Shown here in pieces: positions 42,305 to 50,058 of a stretch of DNA of 64,000 bases. This stretch comes from Pseudophaeobacter sp965641885. Lineage in GTDB: Bacteria; Pseudomonadota; Alphaproteobacteria; Rhodobacterales; Rhodobacteraceae. The notes beneath the pieces are model-generated. The model was not told the DNA's origin. It worked only from the letters and a program-made list of their open reading frames with translations, and did no database searches. The translations under genes and the position numbers were made by a program. The stretch is from contig OZ282574.1 of assembly GCA_965641885.1 (NCBI GenBank), positions 1,240,001-1,304,000 of the forward strand, read 5' to 3'. Numbering within the stretch: the first letter of the stretch is position 1; the number at the start of each line of letters is the position of its first letter.

Positions 42305-43027
42305 TCAGGTCCCGGCATAGCTTTGGCGCAGAACAACATCATGCATCATTGTTGTGAGCGTCGTCAGGTCGAACACAGGGCGTTTAATCGCATGTTGTAG
42401 CTTTTGTGCATAGGGCGGCAGATCGGTGCATTCCAGCACCACTGACTTGATGTCTGGTGCCTCTTCAATCAGTCGGCAGGCTGCGGCCTGAACTTCGGCT
42501 TCAATTTTGTCCAGATCCATAGAATTACGTTCGTTGCGCAAAATCACCGATGCGAATTCCTGCGTATCTTCAAGGCCCTGCACGGCGATCGGCACCCCCG
42601 AGGCACCGGCGCCGTCAATGTGCTTTTGCGTCAGCGCGGCGGCAGAGGCGGTCAGCACGCCAACGGGCGCCCGGGTCATCTGGTAGGCCAGCGGAACCTG
42701 CAAAAGCGACGAGAGGAACACCGGAACCGAGACCGATTGCGCAATCTCGCGCTGGAACATGGCCAAAAAACCACAAGACCCGGTAATGGCTTTGACGCCC
42801 TGTTTTTCAAGCCGAATGGCAGCGGCAACAATTGGCTCCAGCATGTCTGGTGACGGGCTGTTTAGCAGTGCTGGCACCGTGATCCCCTGCAGGATTTCAT
42901 AGGTCGTGGTGAAGGGCAGGGAGGAGGGGTTCTTGATGTGCCCCGGCGGCTTTGGGAAATAACTTTCCAGCGAGAGCACGCCAATCGACAGACCGCAGAT
43001 ATTCTGCCCGCCACAAAGAACTGTCAT
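42305..43027 (-). CDS. aspartate/glutamate racemase family protein
   Basis: A 240-aa protein of the Asp/Glu/hydantoin racemase superfamily. The two catalytic-type cysteines are in ITGSCGFLAMF and VVLECTDLPPYA, symmetric in the pseudo-dimeric fold; FTTTYEILQ and LTASAAALTQKHID support the family. Substrate unknown: amino acid, hydantoin or maleate-type compounds are possible. It is the last gene of the run TAXI receptor, TRAP permease, amino-acid dehydrogenase, racemase (12 bases after the dehydrogenase), which points to D/L interconversion of an imported amino acid. Confidence 0.85.
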   Translation of the reverse strand: MTVLCGGQNICGLSIGVLSLESYFPKPPGHIKNPSSLPFTTTYEILQGITVPALLNSPSPDMLEPIVAAAIRLEKQGVKAITGSCGFLAMFQREIAQSVSVPVFLSSLLQVPLAYQMTRAPVGVLTASAAALTQKHIDGAGASGVPIAVQGLEDTQEFASVILRNERNSMDLDKIEAEVQAAACRLIEEAPDIKSVVLECTDLPPYAQKLQHAIKRPVFDLTTLTTMMHDVVLRQSYAGT

Positions 43028-43039
43028 CTTGGAAACCTC

Positions 43040-44302
43040 TCAAAACCGATTTGGAGAATAGGGGGTTAGGTCGATATTGGCTGGAACACCGGACGCAATA
43101 TCGGCCACGATTCGGCCGGTCTTTGGGGCCATCATCAAGCCATAGTGGCTGTGGCCAAAAGCGGTTATCAGACCCGCAAAGCCCTCGATCTCACCAATGC
43201 AGGGAAGACTGTCGGGCAGGCTGGGCCTTTGGCCCGACCAGGTGCTGATCGTTTCGCAGGACAGGCCCGGCAGCAGGTTTTTCCCAAGTTTCACGAGCCC
43301 TTCAATCCTCTTTTGATTGATCGGCGCGTCCAGACCAGCAAACTCGGCGGTTCCGGCGACGCGCAGCCCCTCCTCCATTGAAGAGGCTACGAATTTCATG
43401 TCCATATCCATGACCGAATGGGTCAGCTGGACGCCGGGATCGGCAAAGGAGACGTGGTAGCCGCGCTCTGCCTCCAGAGGAATGCGAATGCCCAGAGGTT
43501 TCAGCAGCTGTGCTGACCAGGCCCCAATGGCGAGAACCAGCTTGGGGGTGTGGTGACGTCCTGAGGCTGTGACATAGCTCCAGCCTCGCTCACCCTGTCC
43601 CTGTCCCTCTGGTCGTATCTCTGTGACCTCTTCGCGGATGATTTCGCCGCCCAGGCCCCTGAATTTGTCGGCCAGAACGCTGCCCAGACGCCCCGGAGAG
43701 GTGGCCCGGGCCTGTCCTTTCAACAGAATCGCGGCCTGAAAATCATGGCTCAGATCTGGCTCCAGATCGCGCAGATCGCAAGCGCCTATCCGCTCTATCG
43801 GCGCGCCAACCTCCCGCCGCATGCTGTACTCGGACGACATCGTGCCGGCGGCTTCGGCGCTGCGAAACGCATGCACGTAGTAGCTGTCGCGCAACAGCTG
43901 CTCTTGTCCTGTGCCCTGCAAAAGGCTGCGAAACAGGCTGACATTGTCACGGTTCAGCTGATCCATAGCTTTGGAGATCCCGCCAATCCGGCTGGCCCGG
44001 CCTTCATAGAGAAACCGCAGCCCCCAGGGGGCAAGACGCGGCAGGTAGCCGGGCCGCACAGTGACCGGACCCAGCGGATCGAGCAGCCAGCCAGGAACCT
44101 TCTTCCAGAGACCCGGCATCGATTGCGGCACAACCGACCAGGGCGAGATGACCCCGGCGTTGCCAAACGAGGTTGCCTGCCCGGGGGCATCACGGTCCAG
44201 CAAGCGAACCTGCAGGCCTTTTTCAAGCAGCGCCAACCCGGTGCAAATCCCGACAATGCCAGCTCCCAGAACGGTCACATCAATGTTGTTTTTTTCTGGC
44301 AT
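43040..44302 (-). CDS. FAD-dependent D-amino-acid dehydrogenase-like oxidoreductase
   Basis: A 420-aa DAO/DadA-family flavoprotein. It begins with the Rossmann motif VTVLGAGIVGICTGLALLEK and has PGQATSFGNAGVISPWSV, LVLAIGAWSAQLLKPLGI, PLEAERGYHVSF and the C-terminal SHYGLMMAPKTGRIVADI. DadA-type enzymes oxidise D-amino acids to 2-oxo acids and pass electrons to the respiratory chain. Its start overlaps the TRAP permease stop by one base (TGATG), and the racemase follows 12 bases later, so the three act as one unit. The true substrate could also be hydroxyproline-like. Confidence 0.92.
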   Translation of the reverse strand: MPEKNNIDVTVLGAGIVGICTGLALLEKGLQVRLLDRDAPGQATSFGNAGVISPWSVVPQSMPGLWKKVPGWLLDPLGPVTVRPGYLPRLAPWGLRFLYEGRASRIGGISKAMDQLNRDNVSLFRSLLQGTGQEQLLRDSYYVHAFRSAEAAGTMSSEYSMRREVGAPIERIGACDLRDLEPDLSHDFQAAILLKGQARATSPGRLGSVLADKFRGLGGEIIREEVTEIRPEGQGQGERGWSYVTASGRHHTPKLVLAIGAWSAQLLKPLGIRIPLEAERGYHVSFADPGVQLTHSVMDMDMKFVASSMEEGLRVAGTAEFAGLDAPINQKRIEGLVKLGKNLLPGLSCETISTWSGQRPSLPDSLPCIGEIEGFAGLITAFGHSHYGLMMAPKTGRIVADIASGVPANIDLTPYSPNRF

Positions 44303-46521
44303 CAGATGATCGCTTTTGAACGTTTTTGACTGGCCAGCTGCTGCATCAGGGCAGGGGACATGACAATCAGGGCCAGGATGTCAGAGTTCAGGCTGGGCGC
44401 GACGAGGAACAGGCCGCCAAGGGCCATCAGCGCTCTCCACAGCCCGCTGAGAGGTGCGAGGAAATAGCCCGACACGGCTGTGGCGATTGCAAAGACGCCA
44501 AGGGCACAGGTCACGGTGACCTGCAGAAAACTGGTGAGGGTGAAATACTCTGGCAACACGATCAGCATGGTTGGGGCGTAGACAAAGACCATCGGCACCA
44601 TCAGTTTGCCCAAGCCCAGCGTAAAGGCGCTGAGACCGGTGCGAAACGGGTTTGATCCGGCAATCCCCGCTGCCGCATAGGCCGAGGCGCAGACCGGTGG
44701 GGTGATTTCGGAGATCACACCGTAGTAGAGCACGAACATATGGGTGGCGAGTGGCGGCACGCCAAGCTGTGACAGCGCGGGCGTCGCAACCGCCACCAGC
44801 ATGATATAAAGCGCGGTTGTCGGCAGACCGGCGCCCATCAAAATACAGGCCATAGCGATCAGAACCAGCGAGATGAACTGCTGCAGCGCAGGCTGGCTGA
44901 AGGCCTCGATACTGGTCCATTCCACCAGCGGCGCCACACTGGCCGCCAGATCCGCGGCCCCCCCCGTGACCATAAAGCCCAGGCGAAAGCCAACACCGGT
45001 GGTGTTGATCACCCCCACGACGATGCCCACCGCCGCCGAGGCGGCCCCAACGGCAAGCGCATACTGGACGCCGACGTGAAAGCTGTCGAACAGATCGCCA
45101 AAGCTCTGGCGTTGGTTGCGGTGCAGGGTGCCAAGGATGGTCAGACCTGCGAGAACGCCCGCCATACCCGGGCTGTAACCCTCGCCGGAATAGGGCGAAG
45201 CCTTCCAGAAGATATAGCCGAGAAAGGCCAGCGGGATGATCAGCGAGGCGGGTTTGTCAAAGGCGCAAAAGCCAACAATGACGCAGAGGATCAACCCGAC
45301 AAAGGCCGCCATGTTTGGCGAATAGCCTGAGAACAGCACCACCAGCAGGGCTATCAGCGGAATAATGGTGAACCAGCCATCCCGCCAGACCTGCACTATT
45401 TTGGGCAGCTCTTCCTTGGTATATGTCGGCAGGTTCAGCTTTTTGGCGGTGAAGTGCACAATAGACATCACACCAATGTAGTGCATCAATGCGGGCACGA
45501 TGGCCGCGATCACGATGGTGGTATAGGGCACCTCAAGATATTCAGCCATCAGGAACGAAGCGGCGCCCATAATCGGCGGGGTGATCTGGCCACCGGCCGA
45601 GGCCGCAGCCTCGACACCGCCGGCGAAATGGCCGGGATAGCCCATTTTCTTCATGTTGGGGATCGTCAGCGAACCTGTGGACACGGTGTTTGCGATAGAG
45701 CTGCCTGAGATGGTGCCAAAAAAGGCGGAGGACACCACTGAGACTTTGGCAGGGCCGCCGGTGTAGCGCCCTGCCATGATCATGGCGTTGTCGACAAAGA
45801 ACTGCCCCAGCCCCATCCGCTGCGCCACCACGCCAAACAGCACGAAATGGAACACCACGGTCGAGACCACCCAGAGGGTGACGCCAAAGATGCCTTCGGA
45901 GGGGAAATACATATTGTTGACGAACTGACGCCAGTCGACGCCGGGATGTTTCAGGATCTGCGCCGGCATGTAGGGGCCAAACAGCGCGTAGGACATGAAT
46001 ACCAAAATGATCAGCGGCAGCACAAAGCCAATAGTGCGGCGGGCGATCTCCAGCACTGTCACAACCAGCACCGAGCCAAAGAATACATCCAGCCCCGAAG
46101 GGTCTCCCTGCCGCATTGCCTGTTCAGGCAAATCAAAGCCAAAGCCGGCAAAGCCGCGCCAGCTGAGCCACAGAAACAGCGAGGCGGCAATGGCCAACCC
46201 GGCCAGCGCCCAGTCGTAGAGCGGCACATTGCCCGGTGCTAGCGGTGAGGAGCCGCGCCATTCCAGCGCGCGGGCGGATTTGATCAGGGGAAAGCCGGTA
46301 AAGATGAACAGAAACAACCCGGTCAGGTGAATGCCCATATGCACGTGGTCCACCGGCGTGCCAAACCCGGCCGTCCACAGGTGGTAAAGCGCAAAACAGA
46401 TCATCGCCCAATACAGCAGCTTGCTGATCACAGGGCCATTGTCACGGGTGTTCAGAGCAGAATCGTATTTTTTTTCAAGCTCTTCAAGCGCCTTGTTGTC
46501 GAGATGGGATTGCAATGGCAT
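44302..46521 (-). CDS. TRAP transporter permease, TAXI type (4TM/12TM fusion)
   Basis: A 739-aa membrane protein that fuses the small (4TM) and large (12TM) TRAP subunits, the form typical of TAXI-family transporters. An N-terminal coiled-coil-like segment (NKALEELEKKYDSALNTRD) precedes the membrane part. Family segments: FFGTISGSSIANTVSTGSLT, GYPGHFAGGVEAAASAGGQI, TPPIMGAASFLMAEYL, and GAGLPTTALYIMLVAVATPA. It uses a Na+ or H+ gradient with the periplasmic receptor encoded upstream. The start at 46521 has AGGAG 8 bases upstream. A terminator-like hairpin lies between the receptor gene and this gene. Confidence 0.95.
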   Translation of the reverse strand: MPLQSHLDNKALEELEKKYDSALNTRDNGPVISKLLYWAMICFALYHLWTAGFGTPVDHVHMGIHLTGLFLFIFTGFPLIKSARALEWRGSSPLAPGNVPLYDWALAGLAIAASLFLWLSWRGFAGFGFDLPEQAMRQGDPSGLDVFFGSVLVVTVLEIARRTIGFVLPLIILVFMSYALFGPYMPAQILKHPGVDWRQFVNNMYFPSEGIFGVTLWVVSTVVFHFVLFGVVAQRMGLGQFFVDNAMIMAGRYTGGPAKVSVVSSAFFGTISGSSIANTVSTGSLTIPNMKKMGYPGHFAGGVEAAASAGGQITPPIMGAASFLMAEYLEVPYTTIVIAAIVPALMHYIGVMSIVHFTAKKLNLPTYTKEELPKIVQVWRDGWFTIIPLIALLVVLFSGYSPNMAAFVGLILCVIVGFCAFDKPASLIIPLAFLGYIFWKASPYSGEGYSPGMAGVLAGLTILGTLHRNQRQSFGDLFDSFHVGVQYALAVGAASAAVGIVVGVINTTGVGFRLGFMVTGGAADLAASVAPLVEWTSIEAFSQPALQQFISLVLIAMACILMGAGLPTTALYIMLVAVATPALSQLGVPPLATHMFVLYYGVISEITPPVCASAYAAAGIAGSNPFRTGLSAFTLGLGKLMVPMVFVYAPTMLIVLPEYFTLTSFLQVTVTCALGVFAIATAVSGYFLAPLSGLWRALMALGGLFLVAPSLNSDILALIVMSPALMQQLASQKRSKAII

Positions 46522-46565
46522 CGCAGGGCTCCTGCTTCGGGGGCTGGTATTCAAAATGTGCTGAT

Positions 46566-46600
46566 AAAAAAAGCGGCAGCGGTGGGAGTTCCGCTGCCGC
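46566..46600 (-). terminator. intrinsic terminator/attenuator inside the TAXI operon
   Basis: On the minus strand a perfect 10-bp stem (GCGGCAGCGG / CCGCTGCCGC, loop of 8) is followed by seven T. It lies 21 bases after the stop of the receptor gene and 45 bases before the permease start. It should stop most transcripts after the receptor gene, giving more receptor than permease. Confidence 0.9.
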
Positions 46601-46620
46601 CATCGGCCAAAGAGGAGAGT

Positions 46621-47631
46621 TTACTTCAACAGGCCGACTTCGCGATAGAAGCGCTCGGCACCCGGGTGCAGCGGCACGCCAATGCCCTCCACGCCGTCCA
46701 GCGCGGTCTCCATCGTGATGACTTTGCCCTTGGGGTGGCCGTTATCCAGCAGCTTGCGGGCTGTTTTCGACCACAGCGCCTTGGTGATCTGATAGACCAG
46801 CTCTTCGTCGATATTGGCGTTGGTCACCATAATACCCGAGACGGCGACGGTGTTCACATCGTATGGCACGCCGGGATAGGTGCCCGCAGGGATTTTTGAG
46901 GGAATATAATAAGGCACCGTCGTGTTGGCCTGCTTCACCTCTTCATCCGTGAAGTTATAAAGCTCCATGCCCTTGGTGTTGTCCAACTGGATCATGGCCG
47001 CAACCGGGGTGCCGGCCGCATAGAAATAGGCATCCAGCTGCCCATCGGCCAGACGTTCCGCTGACTGGCTGTTGTTCAGCTCGGCCGCACTGATGTTGTC
47101 GCGGTTGACGCCGTGGTCCCCAACGATCAGCTCCACCGCGATCTGGGTGCCAGAGCCTGCCTGCGCGATGCCGACGCGCTTACCTTTCAGATCACCAAGG
47201 CCATTCAGAGCGGCCCCCTTGGGCATCACCAGATGCAGATCTTCCGGGTAGAGATTGGCAATGATCCGCAGGTCAGGTTTGGCGTTGCCCTCGTATTTGC
47301 CGACGCCGTGATAGGCAAAATGCAGCGTGGCGGCGCCGGAAAGACCAGACTCCATCTGCCCCGCCTGAATGGCGTTGACATTATGTGCCGAGGCATTGGT
47401 CGACTGCGCAATAGCCACCAGGCCCGGCACGCCGCAGTTGCCGCCCTCTTCGCAGGCCCGAGAGCCGGGTGGGTTTGAGATCGCATTGGCAATGATGCCA
47501 CCGATGGGGAAATAGGTGCCGCCGGCGCCCCCTGTGCCGATGCGGAAAAAGGTCATTTCCTGCGCCACGGCGACGCCGGTCATCATCGTGCAGGCCAGCG
47601 CGGCCCCTGTGATCTTGGCAAAAATACTCAT
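46621..47631 (-). CDS. TAXI-family TRAP transporter solute receptor
   Basis: A 336-aa periplasmic binding protein. Signal peptide about 1-23 (AVAQEM). TAXI hallmarks: FFRIGTGGAGGTYFPIGGII, an insertion with two cysteines (RACEEGGNCGVPG), DLKGKRVGIAQAGSGTQIAV and DAYFYAAGTPVAAMIQL. The start at 47631 follows GGGAG; a longer minus-strand open frame upstream is the shadow of the divergent LysR gene. TAXI receptors characterised so far bind glutamate-like or 2-oxoglutarate-type acids; with the adjoining dehydrogenase and racemase an amino acid is likely here. Confidence 0.95.
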   Translation of the reverse strand: MSIFAKITGAALACTMMTGVAVAQEMTFFRIGTGGAGGTYFPIGGIIANAISNPPGSRACEEGGNCGVPGLVAIAQSTNASAHNVNAIQAGQMESGLSGAATLHFAYHGVGKYEGNAKPDLRIIANLYPEDLHLVMPKGAALNGLGDLKGKRVGIAQAGSGTQIAVELIVGDHGVNRDNISAAELNNSQSAERLADGQLDAYFYAAGTPVAAMIQLDNTKGMELYNFTDEEVKQANTTVPYYIPSKIPAGTYPGVPYDVNTVAVSGIMVTNANIDEELVYQITKALWSKTARKLLDNGHPKGKVITMETALDGVEGIGVPLHPGAERFYREVGLLK

Positions 47632-47743
47632 GTCGTTCGTCTCCCAGTTCTTTTTTGTGCGCCCCATGTCATCCGGGACTGCCAGCCTAAAATGCAATTT
47701 CTCAAGGGTGCAGGCGCAGTTTAATAAATGCAAACTCGAAATA

Positions 47744-47758
47744 TTATGGTATCCATAA
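47744..47758. promoter_or_regulatory. candidate LysR operator (TTATGG-N3-CCATAA)
   Basis: A perfect 15-bp dyad with the T-N11-A form expected of LTTR sites lies between the divergent LysR gene (start 47785) and the TAXI receptor gene (start 47631). It probably controls both genes. Confidence 0.6.
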
Positions 47759-47784
47759 AGATCTTTTATGCATTGGGGGGTGCG

Positions 47785-48714
47785 ATGAACTTGCAGCAGC
47801 TGGCGACTTTTCGCGAAATTATGAAATCGGGCTCTGTCAGCCAGGCTGCGCGCAACCTGCATCGCACCCAGCCCGCTGTGAGTGCCTCTTTGAAAACGCT
47901 GGAGGAGGGCCTGGGCATGGCCCTGTTCCTGAGGGAGGGGCGCAGGCTGGTGCCGGTTCCCGAGGCGCAATACCTGTTGGCTGAAGCCTCGGAGGTGTTG
48001 GATCGGTTGAGTGTTGCGGAGCAGAACCTGACCGCGTTGCGGGACCGCAGAACTGGCCGGCTGCGCGTGGTGGCCATGCCTGGACCCTCGGCCTATCTTC
48101 TGCCCGAATTCATCAGCAGTTTTATCGCGGACCGGCCCGAGGTGCAGGTGTCTGTTGCGACCCGTAGCTCGCTGCAGGTGCGCAATCTGATTTCGGCGCA
48201 GGGCTTTGATGTCGGCTTTTGCGATCTTGAGGTGCTGGAGGGGCCCGACCGGCTGTTTTTTAACGAGGACATCTCTAGCAACTGCCTGTGTGCCTTGCCC
48301 TATGATCATCCGCTGGCGGCCCAGCCCATTGTCACGGCCAGGGATCTGGATGGCCACCCGATGGGGGCGCTGCAGCCGACGCATTCGACCTTTTCCAACA
48401 CGCAAGCGGCGTTTGCGGCCGAGGGCGCGGACTTTAATATTCGCATAGATATGCAGTATTTCCTGCCGCTGTTCCCGTTCATTGAGGCGGGCCAGATCTG
48501 TGCTGTGGTTGATGTGCTCAGCGCCTATTCCTATCTGCGCAGCAAGGGCGATGCGGCGCGCATCGTCTTTCGGGCGTTCCAGCCGGATGTTCCATTTGGC
48601 TACTCGATACTGACGCCGCATCAACGGCCACTCTCTCGTCTGGCTGAAGAGTTTGTGACGCAATGGAGGAGCTGGGTGTTGCACGCCATCGCGCGGGCTG
48701 GTCAGCCAGGCTGA
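47785..48714 (+). CDS. LysR-family regulator of the TAXI operon
   Basis: A 309-aa LTTR with an N-terminal HTH (MNLQQLATFREIMKSGSVSQ, then ARNLHRTQPAVSASLKTLEE) and an effector domain starting near TGRLRVVAMPGPSAYLLPEF. The start at 47785 follows a GGGGGG purine run; an upstream ATG at 47728 adds non-family residues. It is divergent from the receptor/permease/dehydrogenase/racemase run with 153 bases between starts, and a T-N11-A dyad lies in the gap, so it is the likely regulator. The effector domain resembles those of amino-acid-responsive LTTRs, but this is not specific. Confidence 0.93.
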   Translation: MNLQQLATFREIMKSGSVSQAARNLHRTQPAVSASLKTLEEGLGMALFLREGRRLVPVPEAQYLLAEASEVLDRLSVAEQNLTALRDRRTGRLRVVAMPGPSAYLLPEFISSFIADRPEVQVSVATRSSLQVRNLISAQGFDVGFCDLEVLEGPDRLFFNEDISSNCLCALPYDHPLAAQPIVTARDLDGHPMGALQPTHSTFSNTQAAFAAEGADFNIRIDMQYFLPLFPFIEAGQICAVVDVLSAYSYLRSKGDAARIVFRAFQPDVPFGYSILTPHQRPLSRLAEEFVTQWRSWVLHAIARAGQPG

Positions 48715-48960
48715 CAGGTCTCACTCTGGCCGTGTGCTCTGGTAAATTGCTGGTGGCACCGCTGTCCGCTTCTTGGTCATGTCGCTCTCTTTGGCGCGCT
48801 TTGGGGCTTTTGCTGGTGCTGGAAAGGCGAGCGCAGGGGCGGCAGAGGGGATATTCGCTTTCAATTTTGGGGAAGACTCTTTCGAAGCCATGAAAATCAA
48901 CTGGTTAGAGCGTGAAAGTGATTTTTTTTGACCAAAGCGGAGAAAATGGCAAAACACCGC
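48715..48960. other. intergenic region before the tRNA-Asp array
   Basis: About 250 bases with no gene I can support. A minus-strand open frame (48721-48957) of lysine-, alanine- and proline-rich composition lacks a ribosome binding site. The promoter of the tRNA array follows. Confidence 0.4.
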
Positions 48961-48990
48961 TTGACGATCCCCGAGCGCTGGGAATATTAC
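48961..48990 (+). promoter_or_regulatory. candidate promoter of tRNA-Asp array
   Basis: TTGACG (48961-48966) and TATTAC (48985-48990) separated by 18 bases resemble a housekeeping sigma promoter, and the first tRNA begins 38 bases downstream. Confidence 0.55.
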
Positions 48991-49027
48991 AGCCCAACAT
49001 TCAGCGGCGACGTTGGATGGGCAGCAC

Positions 49028-49104
49028 GCGGTTGTAGCTCAGCTGGTTAGAGTACCGGCCTGTCACGCCGGGGGTCGCGGGTTCGAGCCCCGTCAACCGC
49101 GCCA
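49028..49104 (+). tRNA. tRNA-Asp (anticodon GTC), copy 1
   Basis: A 77-base cloverleaf with acceptor GCGGTTG/CAACCGC, anticodon loop CTGTCAC (anticodon GTC), T-arm GTTCGAGC and encoded CCA. Identical to the two copies that follow. Confidence 0.98.
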
Positions 49105-49185
49105 CTGCTGCCTGCCTGATTTGGGCATAACCAAATCCCGCTCCGGATGGAGAATGTGGTGTAAGCCACTGTGAAGAGAAAATGC

Positions 49186-49262
49186 GCGGTTGTAGCTCAG
49201 CTGGTTAGAGTACCGGCCTGTCACGCCGGGGGTCGCGGGTTCGAGCCCCGTCAACCGCGCCA
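49186..49262 (+). tRNA. tRNA-Asp (anticodon GTC), copy 2
   Basis: Identical to copy 1 over 77 bases. The spacer to copy 1 is 81 bases and to copy 3 is 51 bases; the spacers share only the few bases around the tRNA ends. Confidence 0.98.
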
Positions 49263-49313
49263 CTTTTCTTTTGACGCCTTGCCCGTTTGGGCAGCCTGAA
49301 AAGGCAAAGATGC

Positions 49314-49390
49314 GCGGTTGTAGCTCAGCTGGTTAGAGTACCGGCCTGTCACGCCGGGGGTCGCGGGTTCGAGCCCCGTCAACCGCGCCA
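49314..49390 (+). tRNA. tRNA-Asp (anticodon GTC), copy 3
   Basis: Third identical copy. Downstream is CTTTTC but no clear stem, so the array terminator is not evident. Confidence 0.98.
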
Positions 49391-49595
49391 CTTTTCAATC
49401 TACACTTCATTGCGATGAGAATACTTCTGTGTGCGATTTCCACAGAGAAAGCACATGCGCGGGCCTGTGGGCTGCAAACTGTCTGGCCGTAAGCCCCCGA
49501 ACTCAACATGGGCCTGTCATAGTCCCACTTTGGCATAGTCCCCATTTGGGCTCCAATTGGGGTCGTGCGATCTATGGCGAGTTCAGGGGGGGCTG

Positions 49596-49817
49596 TCACG
49601 GAGAAGGTGGCACTGGCTCAGCGGTGGTGTCGTGGCGCCACTGGGTCAACTCGGTGTTGAGCCACTTTGTCAAACGTTCCATGTCTGGTGTTTTGTGCGT
49701 TTCAATATGGTGCAGCAATACGCGAACGCCATGTTGATATCCCGCTCGATAGCTTTCTTCCGGATCACTTTGATTCCCTTCAAAACCTGCCGGTCGCTTG
49801 AACTTGCTCTGTGTCAT
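49596..49817 (-). CDS. small hypothetical protein
   Basis: A 73-aa protein, charged, with no signal or membrane segment. The start at 49817 has GGAG 8 bases upstream, better than the in-frame ATG at 49847. The sequence has a compact helical look (YRAGYQHGVRVLLHHIETHK, then ERLTKWLNTELTQWRHD) and ends in a proline-rich tail. No family is recognised. Helical composition and the ribosome binding site argue that it is real. Confidence 0.55.
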   Translation of the reverse strand: MTQSKFKRPAGFEGNQSDPEESYRAGYQHGVRVLLHHIETHKTPDMERLTKWLNTELTQWRHDTTAEPVPPSP

Positions 49818-50010
49818 TACTCGTCTCCAATCGTCGAAATCAGGCATCAGAGGCCAGTATCGCGAATTTTTGATAAGTAATTCTTAAGCGCAAAGGCTTT
49901 GCGTCGCCCAGGCCAGGGGGTGGTTTTCTGAGGCTGGCAGCCAGGGTGTTCAGAGACCCTGACCCGATCAGGTGGGGCGAGAGAGAAGCCAGACTTAAGA
50001 CAGCGATAGA

Positions 50011-50051
50011 CCGGAAAAGAGCCGGACGGGGTGTGCCCGCCCGGATTTTTG
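50011..50051. terminator. bidirectional terminator after the M20 peptidase gene
   Basis: A 9-bp GC-rich stem (50022-50030 with 50036-50044, including one G-T pair) is followed by CTCTTTT on the minus strand and by ATTTTTGG on the plus strand. It lies 14 bases after the stop of the minus-strand M20 gene. Confidence 0.8.
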
Positions 50052-50058
50052 GTCTCGC

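Noticed and set aside
47632..48684. Possible long N-terminal extension of the TAXI receptor
   Set aside because: The extension is antisense to the LysR gene, lacks homology, and a signal peptide with ribosome binding site starts at 47631.
48721..48957. Lysine/alanine/proline-rich 78-aa minus-strand open frame
   Set aside because: No ribosome binding site at any start and no recognised family; possibly a remnant.
49333..49599. 88-aa minus-strand open frame ending ARTRDPRRDRPVL
   Set aside because: It runs through tRNA-Asp copy 3; this is the well-known false protein read from the antisense of a tRNA gene.
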